From JBDUDR01 sp040002845 (GTDB lineage: Bacteria > Actinomycetota > Actinomycetes > Propionibacteriales > Nocardioidaceae), in the NCBI GenBank assembly GCA_040002845.1, contig JBDUDR010000032.1, positions 1 to 21,794 on the forward strand: a stretch of 21,794 nucleotides of DNA. Reading direction: 5' to 3'. Of the stretch, positions 1-7,405 are shown piece by piece. Each line of letters opens with the position of its first letter. Positions within the stretch are counted from its first letter, which is position 1. A program made the translations under genes and the position numbers. The notes beneath the pieces were generated by a model that was given only the letters and a program-made list of their open reading frames with translations, was not told where the DNA came from and did not search any database.

Positions 1-216
1 TATCTGCGCGGATGCTACGAGGGCTGGGTGCACTGGCTCGACAACACCGGCACCCGGGACTACTCCGCCGGACAGCTGTGGGGTTGCGTCGGCTCCTGGT
101 ACGCCGGGGCCTGGCGTGACCAGGCGGCTCGGGGCTATATCCATCGGGTCCGGACCGAGCTGCGCAACCGGACCTGGCTTCGGTCGGGCTGGGCCAGCAA
201 CAAACCGTTCTCATGA
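1..216 (+). CDS. C-terminal fragment of an unidentified protein
   Basis: An open frame is already running at base 1 and stops at the TGA ending at 216, so only the last 71 residues of a longer gene are present. The peptide is rich in Trp, Gly and Tyr, with two regularly spaced Cys in the motifs RGCYEGW and LWGCVGSWYAG, followed by YIHRVRTELRNRTW. This WGC-x-G-x-W-Y/F-x-G pattern near a C-terminus recalls tails of actinobacterial secreted cell-wall or polysaccharide-active proteins, but that is memory-based inference and I do not assign a family. A GTG at 28 is in frame but is very unlikely to be the true start because similar coding text continues upstream of it. The gene converges on the NicO transporter gene, with only 11 bases between the two stops. 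Confidence 0.6.
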   Translation, partial: YLRGCYEGWVHWLDNTGTRDYSAGQLWGCVGSWYAGAWRDQAARGYIHRVRTELRNRTWLRSGWASNKPFS

Positions 217-227
217 CGTGGTGGGAG

Positions 228-1706
228 TCAGATGGTCAACGTTGCGCGCAGCACGAGTCCAGCCCCTACCAGGCAGACACCGCTGGCCGCGCCATAGGAG
301 AGTCCGATGCGGGCCGTACGTGCCCACCGGCCGCTGCGCAATGACAACAACTCCACGCGTTGGGTGAGACCGGAGGCCATCAGCCCGACCAAGCAGAGCG
401 TCAACGCCATGCCGACTCCGAACGCCAGCACGGCCACCGCACCAAACCAAGGGCGACCCGTTTCCACGGCCACTAGCAGCAGTATGAGGGCTGCCGGGCT
501 GGGGACGAGACCCCCAGCGATGCCGAGGCTGAGCACGCTGCCTCGGCCGGGGGTGGTGTGCGCGGTGGAGGCGTGCTCGTTCGAGTGACCGTGCCCGTGC
601 CCGTGCCCGTGCTCATGGTCGTGCGAGTGACCGTGACCGTGTCCGTGTCCGTGACCGTGCCCATGAGCGTGAGTCCCCCCGCGTAGCGCGCCGCGAAGCA
701 AGGTGACCCCCAGGACGAGGATCAGCAGGCCGCTGAGGACCTTCAGCCATGGGTACAACGTGTCGGGGAAAACCGGTGAGCCGGCCGTCACCAAGAGACC
801 CAGCGCTAGCACCGATGCGGTGTGTGAGAGCGTCACCGTTGAGCCGACGGCAGCCGCGGAACGCCACGAGCGCCGTCGCTGATCGACCAGGTAGAAGGCC
901 ATCACGGTCTTTCCGTGACCGGGCGCCAAGGCGTGAGCCGCCCCCAGCGCCACGGCGGCGACGAGCGTCAGCGTGGCCATGCCGATGCCGGGGTCGTCGA
1001 GCAGACCAGCCACCCGCTCGGTCAGGCCGTTCACGCCGCTGACTTGAGCCGTCGCGGTCGGGCCGATGACGGTCGATTCGAGTGACCCTGCCGGGCCGCC
1101 AGGACGTACGACGAGAGAGGCCGATCGCTGGTCCAGCGGCGAGCTGAGCAGGTCCTTGGGGTATGAGGACAGCCGCGCACTTATGGTGTCGGTCGCCACG
1201 TCGGAGCGGAGCAGCATGGTGCCGTCGGACCGGGCGGTCATCTCGTTCCAGCCGATCTGGCGACCGGCGGCTCGGTCGACGACGTTTATCTCGGTGTGGC
1301 CGGAAATGGTCCGGAAGTCGCCGCGCAGCAGACATTGGACGCCCAGCACGGGGAGTCCCGCCTGCCCGTCGCCGAGCTCCGCCTTCGAGTCCAGGACGCG
1401 CAATATGACGGTCTGGCTGCCCACCACGACGGCCAGGTCGTGCCTGGCGGTGTCGCATTCACGGGTTGCCAGAGCGGGCAGGTCATTGGTCTGATCGCCG
1501 AATTGCGCGGTTGGAATCTCCGCGAAGTCGAAGACGTGGTCGAGCAGGATGTGGTCGGGGGCGACGAGCGCGCCCGTGTATCTGTTTACGGTGAAGTTGC
1601 CCAACGGATGAGCGCCGGCGGAACCTATTCCGGGCCCCACCAGCAGTACGACGGTTGCCCCGAAGACTGCGCCAAGTCGCCCAAGCAGCCGCCGCCATCC
1701 GTTCAT
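228..1706 (-). CDS. NicO/RcnA-family nickel/cobalt transporter with exported N-terminal domain and His-rich loop
   Basis: This 492-residue membrane protein probably moves Ni or Co ions across the cytoplasmic membrane. The N-terminus is signal-peptide-like (residues 1-32), followed by a mature domain of about 200 residues beginning AHPLGNFTVNRY, probably extracytoplasmic. The membrane domain starts near residue 240 and carries the family motif AHALAPGHGKT (257-267). Predicted helices lie near 242-262, 288-310, 320-338, 390-412, 420-442 and 468-488. Between the third and fourth is a loop (346-378) of alternating His with Gly, Ser, Asp and Glu, as in the RcnA efflux protein, which favours export or metal sensing over import. 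Codon start ATG 1706 is chosen because it overlaps the stop of the upstream TPR gene as ATGA; in-frame codons further up lie inside that gene. It is last in the DUF4331-TPR-transporter operon. The family is clear, but substrate and direction are inferred. Confidence 0.85.
   Translation of the reverse strand: MNGWRRLLGRLGAVFGATVVLLVGPGIGSAGAHPLGNFTVNRYTGALVAPDHILLDHVFDFAEIPTAQFGDQTNDLPALATRECDTARHDLAVVVGSQTVILRVLDSKAELGDGQAGLPVLGVQCLLRGDFRTISGHTEINVVDRAAGRQIGWNEMTARSDGTMLLRSDVATDTISARLSSYPKDLLSSPLDQRSASLVVRPGGPAGSLESTVIGPTATAQVSGVNGLTERVAGLLDDPGIGMATLTLVAAVALGAAHALAPGHGKTVMAFYLVDQRRRSWRSAAAVGSTVTLSHTASVLALGLLVTAGSPVFPDTLYPWLKVLSGLLILVLGVTLLRGALRGGTHAHGHGHGHGHGHGHSHDHEHGHGHGHGHSNEHASTAHTTPGRGSVLSLGIAGGLVPSPAALILLLVAVETGRPWFGAVAVLAFGVGMALTLCLVGLMASGLTQRVELLSLRSGRWARTARIGLSYGAASGVCLVGAGLVLRATLTI
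571..673 (-). repeat. Hexanucleotide-like repeat encoding the His-rich metal loop
   Basis: About 100 bases consist of near-repeats of a six-base unit (GTGCCC, GTGACC, GTGTCC on the plus strand) encoding alternating His-Gly/Ser/Asp/Glu in the NicO transporter. Such low-complexity DNA is prone to slippage, so the number of His pairs may vary among strains. The reading frame stays open through the tract. Confidence 0.8.
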
Positions 1707-3022
1707 CGGTCCCCCTCCAGTGACCGCAGGACTGACCGCGCACGGTCGGCCTGCCACGGCGAGAGTCCGGGGTCTTGTTCGAGGCCAAGCCGCAGGTCCC
1801 TGAGGGCCACGGATCGCCGGCCGAGCGCTGCCTCGATCAGCCCGCGGTGGATGGAGAACATCGCCAGCGGGGTGCCCAGCCGGGTGGCACGATCGGACAT
1901 CCGCAGTGCCGCCGCGTCGTGACCCGAAACGTGTTGGGCCCAGGCCAGGGCGTCGGCGACCTGGACGCTGTGGCGTCGCGACCACTCGGTACGTGCCGCG
2001 GACAGGGCAGCCGATGGAGATCCGTGGTCCGCCTCGAACAAAGCCGTCTCCAGGTCGACGCGAACGCCATTGGAACGCAGCAACTGCTTGGTGGCCTGCA
2101 GCACACTGAACTGCTGTTGTGCCAGCGCGGGTCGTCCGGTGGTTTCGTACAGCTCGCCACGCTCGAGGAGATACTCAGGAAGGGCGAGTCTGGAGGTGAC
2201 GTCCCGCCAGGTGCGCAGCGCTTGAGCGAGGTCGTCTCGGGCCACTAGCAGCCGCGCGCGGCTTGCCAGGGCGGGAACGTAGTCGGGCGACGCGATCAGC
2301 GCCCGGCGGATGAGCCGGCCAGTTCGGTGGAGGTGACCGGCTCGCCGTTCGAGGTCGGCGAGGAGGGTCAGCAGGTACGCCTGGTCGGACGGCACAGTTG
2401 CGCCCCGCAGGCCCTGTCGAAGCAGCTCCATGGCTCGGTGGGTCCGCCCGCGCAGCTCTTCTGCGTACGAGTAGCGCGCGAACACCGGCACGCCAGGTTG
2501 ACGGTGATCGGCCTGCCGGAGCGCGGTCAGCTGCGCGTCGTATCTGCCGAGCTCCGTGAGCGCGTCGACCCGGATCGCAAGTGCCTGCGCCTGGTACGGG
2601 TTGATGGCCAGCGAGGCCCGTGACTCGCGTAACGCGATGTTGAACTCGTGCCTTGCCGCGGCGAGCGCTGCCAGGCCTGCGAGAGCGAGGTCGTTGTCCG
2701 TGGGTTCGACCCGCAGGGAGCGGGCGAGGACGTGACCGGCCTTGGGGTAGTACGAGGGGTCCCCGGCCAGCCGAGCCATCTCCACATAGGACACGCCGAG
2801 CGTGGCCCAGCCGCGACCGTCTAGAGGTTGCGCGCGTAGATGGGTCTGCAACGCGGTCACCGCGCTCGCTAGATCTCCACCGCTCAGCTGGGTCAGTACG
2901 CCGGGGTCGACCGGGGTTACCGCAGAGGTGGCCCGGGGACCATGTGTATCCCGGATGACACCGACGGCTCCGGCGAGCACCAGGATGGTGGCTAGAGCGC
3001 CCACCAGCAGGCTTCGACGCAT
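1703..3022 (-). CDS. Membrane-anchored tetratricopeptide-repeat protein
   Basis: The 439-residue product has an N-terminal hydrophobic segment (about 5-23, RRSLLVGALATILVLAGAV) that is either a signal anchor or a signal peptide, so most of the protein should lie outside the cytoplasm. The rest is helical and Ala/Leu/Arg-rich. TPR-like 34-residue periodicity appears in segments such as GWATLGVSYVEMARL, ALAGLAALAAARHEFN, ALAIRVDALTELGRYDAQ and LLTLLADLERRAGHL. TPR proteins act as protein-protein scaffolds, and no catalytic motif is visible. The ATG at 3022 has a GGAGG eight bases upstream on the minus strand. The gene sits between the DUF4331 gene (65 bases upstream, with a strong hairpin in the gap) and the NicO transporter (ATGA overlap). 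Strict coupling to the transporter suggests a role in the same metal- or envelope-related process; that role is inference. Confidence 0.8.
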   Translation of the reverse strand: MRRSLLVGALATILVLAGAVGVIRDTHGPRATSAVTPVDPGVLTQLSGGDLASAVTALQTHLRAQPLDGRGWATLGVSYVEMARLAGDPSYYPKAGHVLARSLRVEPTDNDLALAGLAALAAARHEFNIALRESRASLAINPYQAQALAIRVDALTELGRYDAQLTALRQADHRQPGVPVFARYSYAEELRGRTHRAMELLRQGLRGATVPSDQAYLLTLLADLERRAGHLHRTGRLIRRALIASPDYVPALASRARLLVARDDLAQALRTWRDVTSRLALPEYLLERGELYETTGRPALAQQQFSVLQATKQLLRSNGVRVDLETALFEADHGSPSAALSAARTEWSRRHSVQVADALAWAQHVSGHDAAALRMSDRATRLGTPLAMFSIHRGLIEAALGRRSVALRDLRLGLEQDPGLSPWQADRARSVLRSLEGDR

Positions 3023-3040
3023 GTGGCTTCCCTCCGTGGT

Positions 3041-3080
3041 GGTTGCCCGCCCGCACGTGGGTCCGAACGGGCGGGCAACC
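3041..3080 (-). promoter_or_regulatory. Intercistronic 13-bp perfect hairpin between DUF4331 and TPR genes
   Basis: GGTTGCCCGCCCG (3041-3053) is repeated as its exact reverse complement at 3068-3080, leaving a 14-base loop. It begins 7 bases after the DUF4331 stop codon and ends 18 bases before the TPR start. There is no U-run after it, so it could be an attenuating terminator of the actinobacterial type or an mRNA-stabilising hairpin that gives DUF4331 a higher yield than the two downstream genes. The stem is seen directly; the function is inferred. Confidence 0.65.
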
Positions 3081-3087
3081 TGACCGG

Positions 3088-4587
3088 TCAGGCCGTCTTG
3101 AGCTTGGGCCTGCGGATCACGCTCACTCCAGCCCCGGCCAAGGCGATCAGGCCCAGCGCGATCGCTGCTATGGGGGTGAATGGGAGGCCAGAGCCCGAGC
3201 CACCTGGATCGTTGCCGTCACCGCCAGGGAGCGGGGTGAACCCGCTCGCATGTGGAGCGGTCTTCGAACCCGATGCAGGCAGCGCCAGGTACGGGAACTT
3301 CGAGGAGAATCCGACGTCGTTGGCATTGACACCGTCTCCCAAGTCGTTCGCGTTACCAGTGAGCTCGCCCTCGACGACCTGCAGCGCAATGTCGACGACG
3401 TCGTCCTTCAGCCGTCGGCCGTTTGGATAGCCGGCGTTGTCGCCACCGATCACGCCAAGCCGGTTGGGGTTTTGGCTCGGTGGGATCGACATGTTCAGCC
3501 GGAGCTCTTCGCTCGGCGTCACGTGCGCGGGGTGGTTGAGTCCCGGTACGCCCGTCAGGAAGACCTGGACCAGGTCGTTGCGGGGCGTCTGGGGGGCCGG
3601 GATGCCGTAGATCGCCTCGATCAGCTTGGGCAGCTCCGGATGCGTCACATAGTTGAGGAACTGTGCGTCACCGCTCGGCGAGGATGCGTTGAAGCGATCC
3701 TTGTCCTTGGCCGCGATGACCACCTCGTTGACCAACGGGTTGCCCAGACGCGACACCTGGTGATAGCTGCCGCCGACACCGCGTCGACTGGTGGTCGACC
3801 AGATGCCGATGATGGGGTGCTTTTTCGCGTCCTGCTGGTTCGCCAGACCCCAGTTGCCGATCTGCAACGCGATGCTGTTCACGTTGAACCCGGCCAGGGT
3901 GTCATCGCCGACCTCGGAGAAGTCACCGCCGTAGAGCAGGTCGAAGACCCGAAGGTCGAGGAAGAACGGGTCTTCGGCCTGACCGGCGAAGGTGAGGGGA
4001 GCGGCCCCCGGCATGCCGACCTTCTTGATCGCGGCGTCGCGCAGCTTCGCGTAGTTGGGCATCGAGGCCTTGCCGACGTTCGACGGCGCGACCTTGACGT
4101 TCTTCGCCAGCACCTTGACGGTCCCGTTGCCCCGCACCCGTTCCAGCGTGTAGGTCTGGTAGAAGTTCAGGTTCGCGTCGTTGAGGCTGGTCACCGGTCC
4201 GGTGTTGTAGAGGAACGTGTTGCCGCTGCGGTAGTGGTTCTTGAACGTCCAGCGGAACGTGATGTCCGGCTTGGCGTCGCCGTCGTTGTCGATCTTGATG
4301 TTGTAGCGGGCGTCGGTGGCGAACGGGTAGAAGTTGGGTCCACCCGCCGGCTCCTCGAACGGGATCCAGTTGGCGATCAAGGTGACCCTCGAGGGCTTGT
4401 CGGGACTGACGAACGCATAGACGTCCGTGTTGTCGTACTGCGGGGCACCGGAGATGAGCGGCGCCTCGCGGTGGCTGGAGGCGACCGCCCCCGACGGCGC
4501 CAGACCGGCCAAACCACCGCAGACGAGAATGCCTCCGGTGGCTGTCAGGGCCGTCACTGACTTCCGCCAGCGAGTAGATGAGCGCAT
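3088..4587 (-). CDS. DUF4331 family exported, C-terminally anchored protein
   Basis: This 499-residue protein matches what I know of the DUF4331 family: a signal peptide (about 1-36), then SSHREAPLI (37-45) directly after the predicted cleavage site, and DNTDVYAFVSPD (52-63). A Gly/Ser/Asp-rich linker near 450-465 (GGDGNDPGGSGSG) precedes a C-terminal hydrophobic helix (about 471-490) and a basic tail RRPKLKTA, an LPxTG-like layout without a clear sortase motif. The mature protein should therefore stand on the outer face of the membrane. The molecular function of DUF4331 is not established. ATG 4587 is preferred over the GTG at 4620 because GGAAGG lies eight bases before it. It is the first gene of an operon with a TPR protein and a NicO metal transporter, which suggests a link to metal handling (inference). 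I see no convincing promoter in the 264-base gap upstream. Confidence 0.85.
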   Translation of the reverse strand: MRSSTRWRKSVTALTATGGILVCGGLAGLAPSGAVASSHREAPLISGAPQYDNTDVYAFVSPDKPSRVTLIANWIPFEEPAGGPNFYPFATDARYNIKIDNDGDAKPDITFRWTFKNHYRSGNTFLYNTGPVTSLNDANLNFYQTYTLERVRGNGTVKVLAKNVKVAPSNVGKASMPNYAKLRDAAIKKVGMPGAAPLTFAGQAEDPFFLDLRVFDLLYGGDFSEVGDDTLAGFNVNSIALQIGNWGLANQQDAKKHPIIGIWSTTSRRGVGGSYHQVSRLGNPLVNEVVIAAKDKDRFNASSPSGDAQFLNYVTHPELPKLIEAIYGIPAPQTPRNDLVQVFLTGVPGLNHPAHVTPSEELRLNMSIPPSQNPNRLGVIGGDNAGYPNGRRLKDDVVDIALQVVEGELTGNANDLGDGVNANDVGFSSKFPYLALPASGSKTAPHASGFTPLPGGDGNDPGGSGSGLPFTPIAAIALGLIALAGAGVSVIRRPKLKTA

Positions 4588-4851
4588 CGAACTAACCTTC
4601 CAGGAGAGTGCAGGCCGCACGGTCTCTCCGCGCGACGAGGCTCGGTCGATGGACCCCGGTGGTGTGGGCCGATCGGCCGCGACGTCGTTGCGGGTCGCAC
4701 AACCCGTCGACGCTGAGCCCCTCCTCTCCGACCGGGGACCTCCACCCGGCGGCCTGAAACTGTGATACCCACCACCCTTCGTTCGGGGCCAGTGGGCCAG
4801 CGGATGGGAGCTACTTGGGTCAGGCCGCTGAAATCAGGCAGCCTTGAACCT

Positions 4852-5388
4852 TCACGAGGCGCTCGGGGCGATTCTGAGGATTGCTTCCCCGTTGGCGTCC
4901 AGCTCACCGGTGTCGACCAGGCCGATCGCTCCGGCCACGGCCATCGATGCGCGGTGGTCTGGGTGGATGTGCGCAGTGAGCTTGTGCACACCCTGAGCCT
5001 CCAGCCAACCTGCAACCGCACGGGTCGCCTCGGTGGCCAAGCCGCTGCGATGATGCGCGGTGCCGATGACCCAAGCGAGATCGGCGGACCCATCATCGCC
5101 GCTGCGCTCAACGGTGGCCTGCACGTAGCCGATCACTTCACCGGTGTCGTGGCGGCGTACCACCCAGTTCAACCAGACTTCGTGCCCTTGAGGCGACTGA
5201 CCCGCCGCCAGGGATTCGTACCGTTTACGCAGCTCAGCTTGGGTGAGCGGGGAGCCTCCCGTGAAGGTGTGCAGACCGGGGTCGTTGAGGACGTCTGCCA
5301 TCTCGGCCGCGTGCGCCACCCGCAATGGTTCCAAGGTCAGGCGGTCCGTGCGTAGCCGCCCCGCCTTGGGCCAGGGTTGATCTGCCAT
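4852..5388 (-). CDS. GNAT family N-acetyltransferase
   Basis: The 178-residue product opens with LRTDRLTLEPLRVAHA, the usual first strand of RimJ/RimL-like GNAT enzymes. It contains the acetyl-CoA pyrophosphate-binding loop HHRSGLATEATRAV (112-125), where the usual Q/R-x-x-G-x-G/A reads R-S-G-L-A. The C-terminal half (GVHKLTAHIHPDHRASMAVAGAIGL) is the typical strand beta-6 and alpha-4 with an Asn-like position replaced by His. It presumably transfers acetyl from acetyl-CoA to an amine of a small molecule or protein N-terminus; the substrate is unknown. Start ATG 5388 is the natural N-terminus for the fold, although no strong Shine-Dalgarno is visible. The gene lies 33 bases downstream of the uppP stop on the same strand and may be co-transcribed with it. 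Confidence 0.85.
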   Translation of the reverse strand: MADQPWPKAGRLRTDRLTLEPLRVAHAAEMADVLNDPGLHTFTGGSPLTQAELRKRYESLAAGQSPQGHEVWLNWVVRRHDTGEVIGYVQATVERSGDDGSADLAWVIGTAHHRSGLATEATRAVAGWLEAQGVHKLTAHIHPDHRASMAVAGAIGLVDTGELDANGEAILRIAPSAS

Positions 5389-5421
5389 GGGCTGCAGTCT
5401 GGTCGACGCCGTTTTCGGCGG

Positions 5422-6298
5422 TCACGCGAACCTGACGACCGATGCGATGCCTGCAACGAGGCAGTAGATCGCGAAGGGAGTCAGCGTGCGGGTGGTGAAG
5501 TATCTGGTGAGGAACCGGACGCTCGCATAGGCCGCCACTCCGGCCACCAGCGCCCCGACGACGACCTGTCCGTGGATGTTGTCACAAGCCGGCACGAACA
5601 GCGACGGAATCTTCAGGACGCCTGCGGCGAGGATGACCGGGGTTGCCAGAAGGAACGAGGATTTGGCGGCGTCCTGATGATCCAGACCACGAATCAGACC
5701 GGCGACCATGGTGATCCCGGACCGGGAGATCCCGGCCAGCAGAGCGAGCGTCTGGAACAACCCGATGATGCCGGCCTCTCGGTAGTTCAGAGTCTCCAGC
5801 CTTCGGTCGGGCCCTCCGTACACGAGTGCACGACGCTCGTCCGGGGTGCCGTCGGGTCCAGGATGAGGCCATTGATGGTGAGGAACACTCCCGCCGCAAC
5901 GGGCTTGGCGAAAAGCACGCGGAAGGCGTGCTCGAATGCTAGCCCGGCAATGCCCACGGGGATGGTGGCGATGATGATGAGCCAGGCGAGTCGCTCCGTC
6001 GAGCTTTCGACCGAGCGAGCGCGCAGGGTGCGAAAGGACGCGCCGATGATCGCTATCCAGTCCCGGCGGTAGAACCACAGGAGCGCTAGGGCCGTCGCAA
6101 CGTGCAGGGCAACGATGACGGCTAGGTACGGCGACGTGCCGCTGTCGCTGCTCGCGGACTCGGTCACCAGATGGGACAGGCCCCCCCGATCCACTCCGGC
6201 ACCAGGACGGAGTGCCCGAGGCTGGACACGGGAATGAGCTCCGTAACCCCTTGGATCAGGCCGATGACGATGGCCTGGACGTAGGTTAGATCGGTCAT
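5422..6298 (-). pseudogene. uppP: Undecaprenyl-diphosphatase (UppP/BacA), broken by two single-base frameshifts
   Basis: UppP removes a phosphate from undecaprenyl pyrophosphate at the membrane, recycling the lipid carrier for peptidoglycan and conferring bacitracin tolerance. Three frames must be joined. Start ATG 6298 gives QGVTELIPVSSLGHSVL (the family's glutamate/serine motif) up to VPEWIGG. A second frame runs from about 6182 to 5860 (LSHLVTE ... SPYLAVIVALHVATALALLWFYRRDW ... LTINGLIL). A third frame runs to 5422 (DERRALVYGG, LNYREAGIIG, LLAGISRSGITMVAGL). Adding one G to the seven-G run at 6181-6187 and one G near 5858-5862 (CTGGAC to CTGGGAC) restores a continuous frame of about 292 residues, the usual length. 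Both motifs and all membrane segments are intact apart from the shifts. Either the gene is recently inactivated or the assembly has two homopolymer errors; the second is quite possible. It is divergent from the next GNAT gene. Confidence 0.85.
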
Positions 6299-6351
6299 GT
6301 CGGCCCTGCCCTGTCGAGTCGCCGTTTGCTGAGGCTGACGATGGCGGTTAT

Positions 6352-6370
6352 TACTACGGGGATAGTAGTA
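6352..6370. promoter_or_regulatory. Possible operator palindrome between uppP and GNAT genes
   Basis: TACTAC (6352-6357) and GTAGTA (6365-6370) form a six-base inverted repeat with a seven-base spacer in the 116-base divergent interval between uppP and the GNAT/VOC pair. TACTAC/GTAGTA half-sites resemble those of winged-helix repressors such as BlaI/MecI-like proteins. No such regulator is encoded in this window, so the identity is a guess. Confidence 0.3.
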
Positions 6371-6414
6371 GATATGCGCCGCTCAGGCCGGCGAACCTGC
6401 GAAGGAGCGAGACC

Positions 6415-6969
6415 ATAGGGGCAAGGACAACGACGAGGCGCCTCCGGCTGCGCGCCTTGACCGCAGGTGAGATCCTTGCGGCCCTCCGGACTCGGTGTCT
6501 TCCCGATGGCGGGCCTTGGCCGGCGGACGACCTGGGCGTACTGGCGTACCGCGCAGACCAGGTCGAGCGCCTGCGCGATCAGGCAGAGGCTGCCTTCCTG
6601 CTGTGGGTGGCAACGACGCCGCAGGGCGACTACGTGGGACGAGTCGGTTGCCATGCACCGCCATCGGCCGAGGGGGTGGTGGAGATCGGCTACTACGTCC
6701 GGGACGTCCATCGTGGTCAGGGCCTCGCGCGCGAAATGGTCAATGCGTTCATCTCCTGGTTGAGGGCTCACGACGTGCTCGGCGTGCGCGCCATGGTCCG
6801 CCCCGGCAACGACGCATCGATCGCAGTGTTGCGTAGCGGCGGTTTCCGGCCGACAGGCAGATCGCTCGTGGACCCAGAGGACGGACCCGAGGACGAGTAC
6901 TGCCTGACCATGACCTCGGAGCCACTTGACGCTCCGTCGCCGACTGCGCTCGATAGGGGCTTGGAATGA
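6415..6969 (+). CDS. GNAT family N-acetyltransferase, apparent ATA start
   Basis: The product (184 residues if started at 6415) is a GNAT enzyme with the acetyl-CoA loop VHRGQGLAREM (about 98-108) and the later NDASIAVLRSGGF helix where GNATs usually have N-x-x-S-x-x-x-x-x-K-x-G-F. The coding pattern extends upstream of the first ordinary start codon (TTG 6457): the peptide TTTRRLRLRALTAGE is the expected first GNAT strand. The best ribosome-binding site, AAGGAG at 6402-6407, is placed seven bases before an ATA codon at 6415. No in-frame ATG, GTG or TTG occurs close to it. Either ATA initiates, or an ATG has mutated or been misread, or translation starts weakly at TTG 6457. The stop overlaps the next start as ATGA, so the VOC gene is translationally coupled. 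The substrate is unknown. Confidence 0.8.
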   Translation: MGARTTTRRLRLRALTAGEILAALRTRCLPDGGPWPADDLGVLAYRADQVERLRDQAEAAFLLWVATTPQGDYVGRVGCHAPPSAEGVVEIGYYVRDVHRGQGLAREMVNAFISWLRAHDVLGVRAMVRPGNDASIAVLRSGGFRPTGRSLVDPEDGPEDEYCLTMTSEPLDAPSPTALDRGLE

Positions 6970-7328
6970 CGCTGGCAGGATTCACTGCTGATGTGCGGGC
7001 AAACGACCTAGAGGCCGCTCGGGCGTTCTATGCCGCAGCACTGGGGCGGCAGCCGGACCTCAATCCGGCGCCTGACATGGCGGAATGGATCTTGCATCAA
7101 GTGCCCCAGATCGCCCTGCGGATCCTGCATACTACGCAGCCGCCGGGGGGCGCGCGAATCGGCATCGGTGTCACCGATCTCGCGACTGAGCACGCCAGAC
7201 TCCGAAGGGTTCTCCCAGCCGTTCCTGACCTGAAAGTGGTTCCCGGTGTGATCGCGCTGGTGGAGCTGGTCGACCCCGACGGCAACCTGCTGGTGTTCTG
7301 GGAGGACTTGCTGGAGCGGGCGCGGTGA
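6966..7328 (+). CDS. VOC (glyoxalase/bleomycin-resistance fold) family protein
   Basis: This 120-residue protein has the vicinal-oxygen-chelate layout: an opening beta strand followed by RANDLEAARAFYAAALG (the helix after beta-1), a mid-protein strand GGARIGIGVTDLATEHARL starting the second beta-alpha-beta-beta-beta module, and a terminal VELVDPDGNLLVFWEDL. The last Glu could be a metal ligand, but the usual first His/Gln ligand is not seen in the first strand, so it may not be a metal-dependent enzyme. Single-domain VOC proteins of this size serve as small-molecule-binding, resistance or isomerase proteins; no substrate can be assigned. It is translationally coupled (ATGA) to the preceding GNAT gene, and a GNAT/VOC pair suggests joint modification or binding of a small molecule (inference). 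Confidence 0.8.
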   Translation: MTLAGFTADVRANDLEAARAFYAAALGRQPDLNPAPDMAEWILHQVPQIALRILHTTQPPGGARIGIGVTDLATEHARLRRVLPAVPDLKVVPGVIALVELVDPDGNLLVFWEDLLERAR

Positions 7329-7337
7329 ACCGGGCGT

Positions 7338-7381
7338 TTGCGAGGAGTCCCGCATCCAGATATAGTTGAAGAATCAACTAT
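7338..7381 (+). promoter_or_regulatory. yceI promoter overlapped by a MarR-like operator
   Basis: A sigma-70-type promoter can be read as TTGCGA (7338-7343), 17 bases, TATAGT (7361-7366). The -10 box lies inside a perfect palindrome, ATAGTTGA (7362-7369), AGAA, TCAACTAT (7374-7381). TAGTTGA/TCAACTA half-sites are typical of MarR-family operators in actinobacteria. A repressor here would block polymerase directly, and transcription would start about 32 bases before the yceI ATG. No MarR gene lies in the window. Confidence 0.65.
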
Positions 7382-7405
7382 TACTCGCCAATTTGGAGGC
7401 TCTCC

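Noticed and set aside
571..673. CRISPR-like or regulatory tandem array
   Set aside because: The short repeats are in frame and encode the His-rich loop of the transporter; there are no spacers.
1707..1985. Extended N-terminus of the NicO transporter frame
   Set aside because: These codons lie inside the TPR gene and precede a clean signal peptide at ATG 1706 that overlaps the TPR stop as ATGA.
3043..4560. A 505-codon open frame on the plus strand opposite the DUF4331 gene
   Set aside because: It is the antisense shadow of a well-recognised DUF4331 gene in GC-rich DNA; its composition (Arg, Val, Asp rich) shows no family features.
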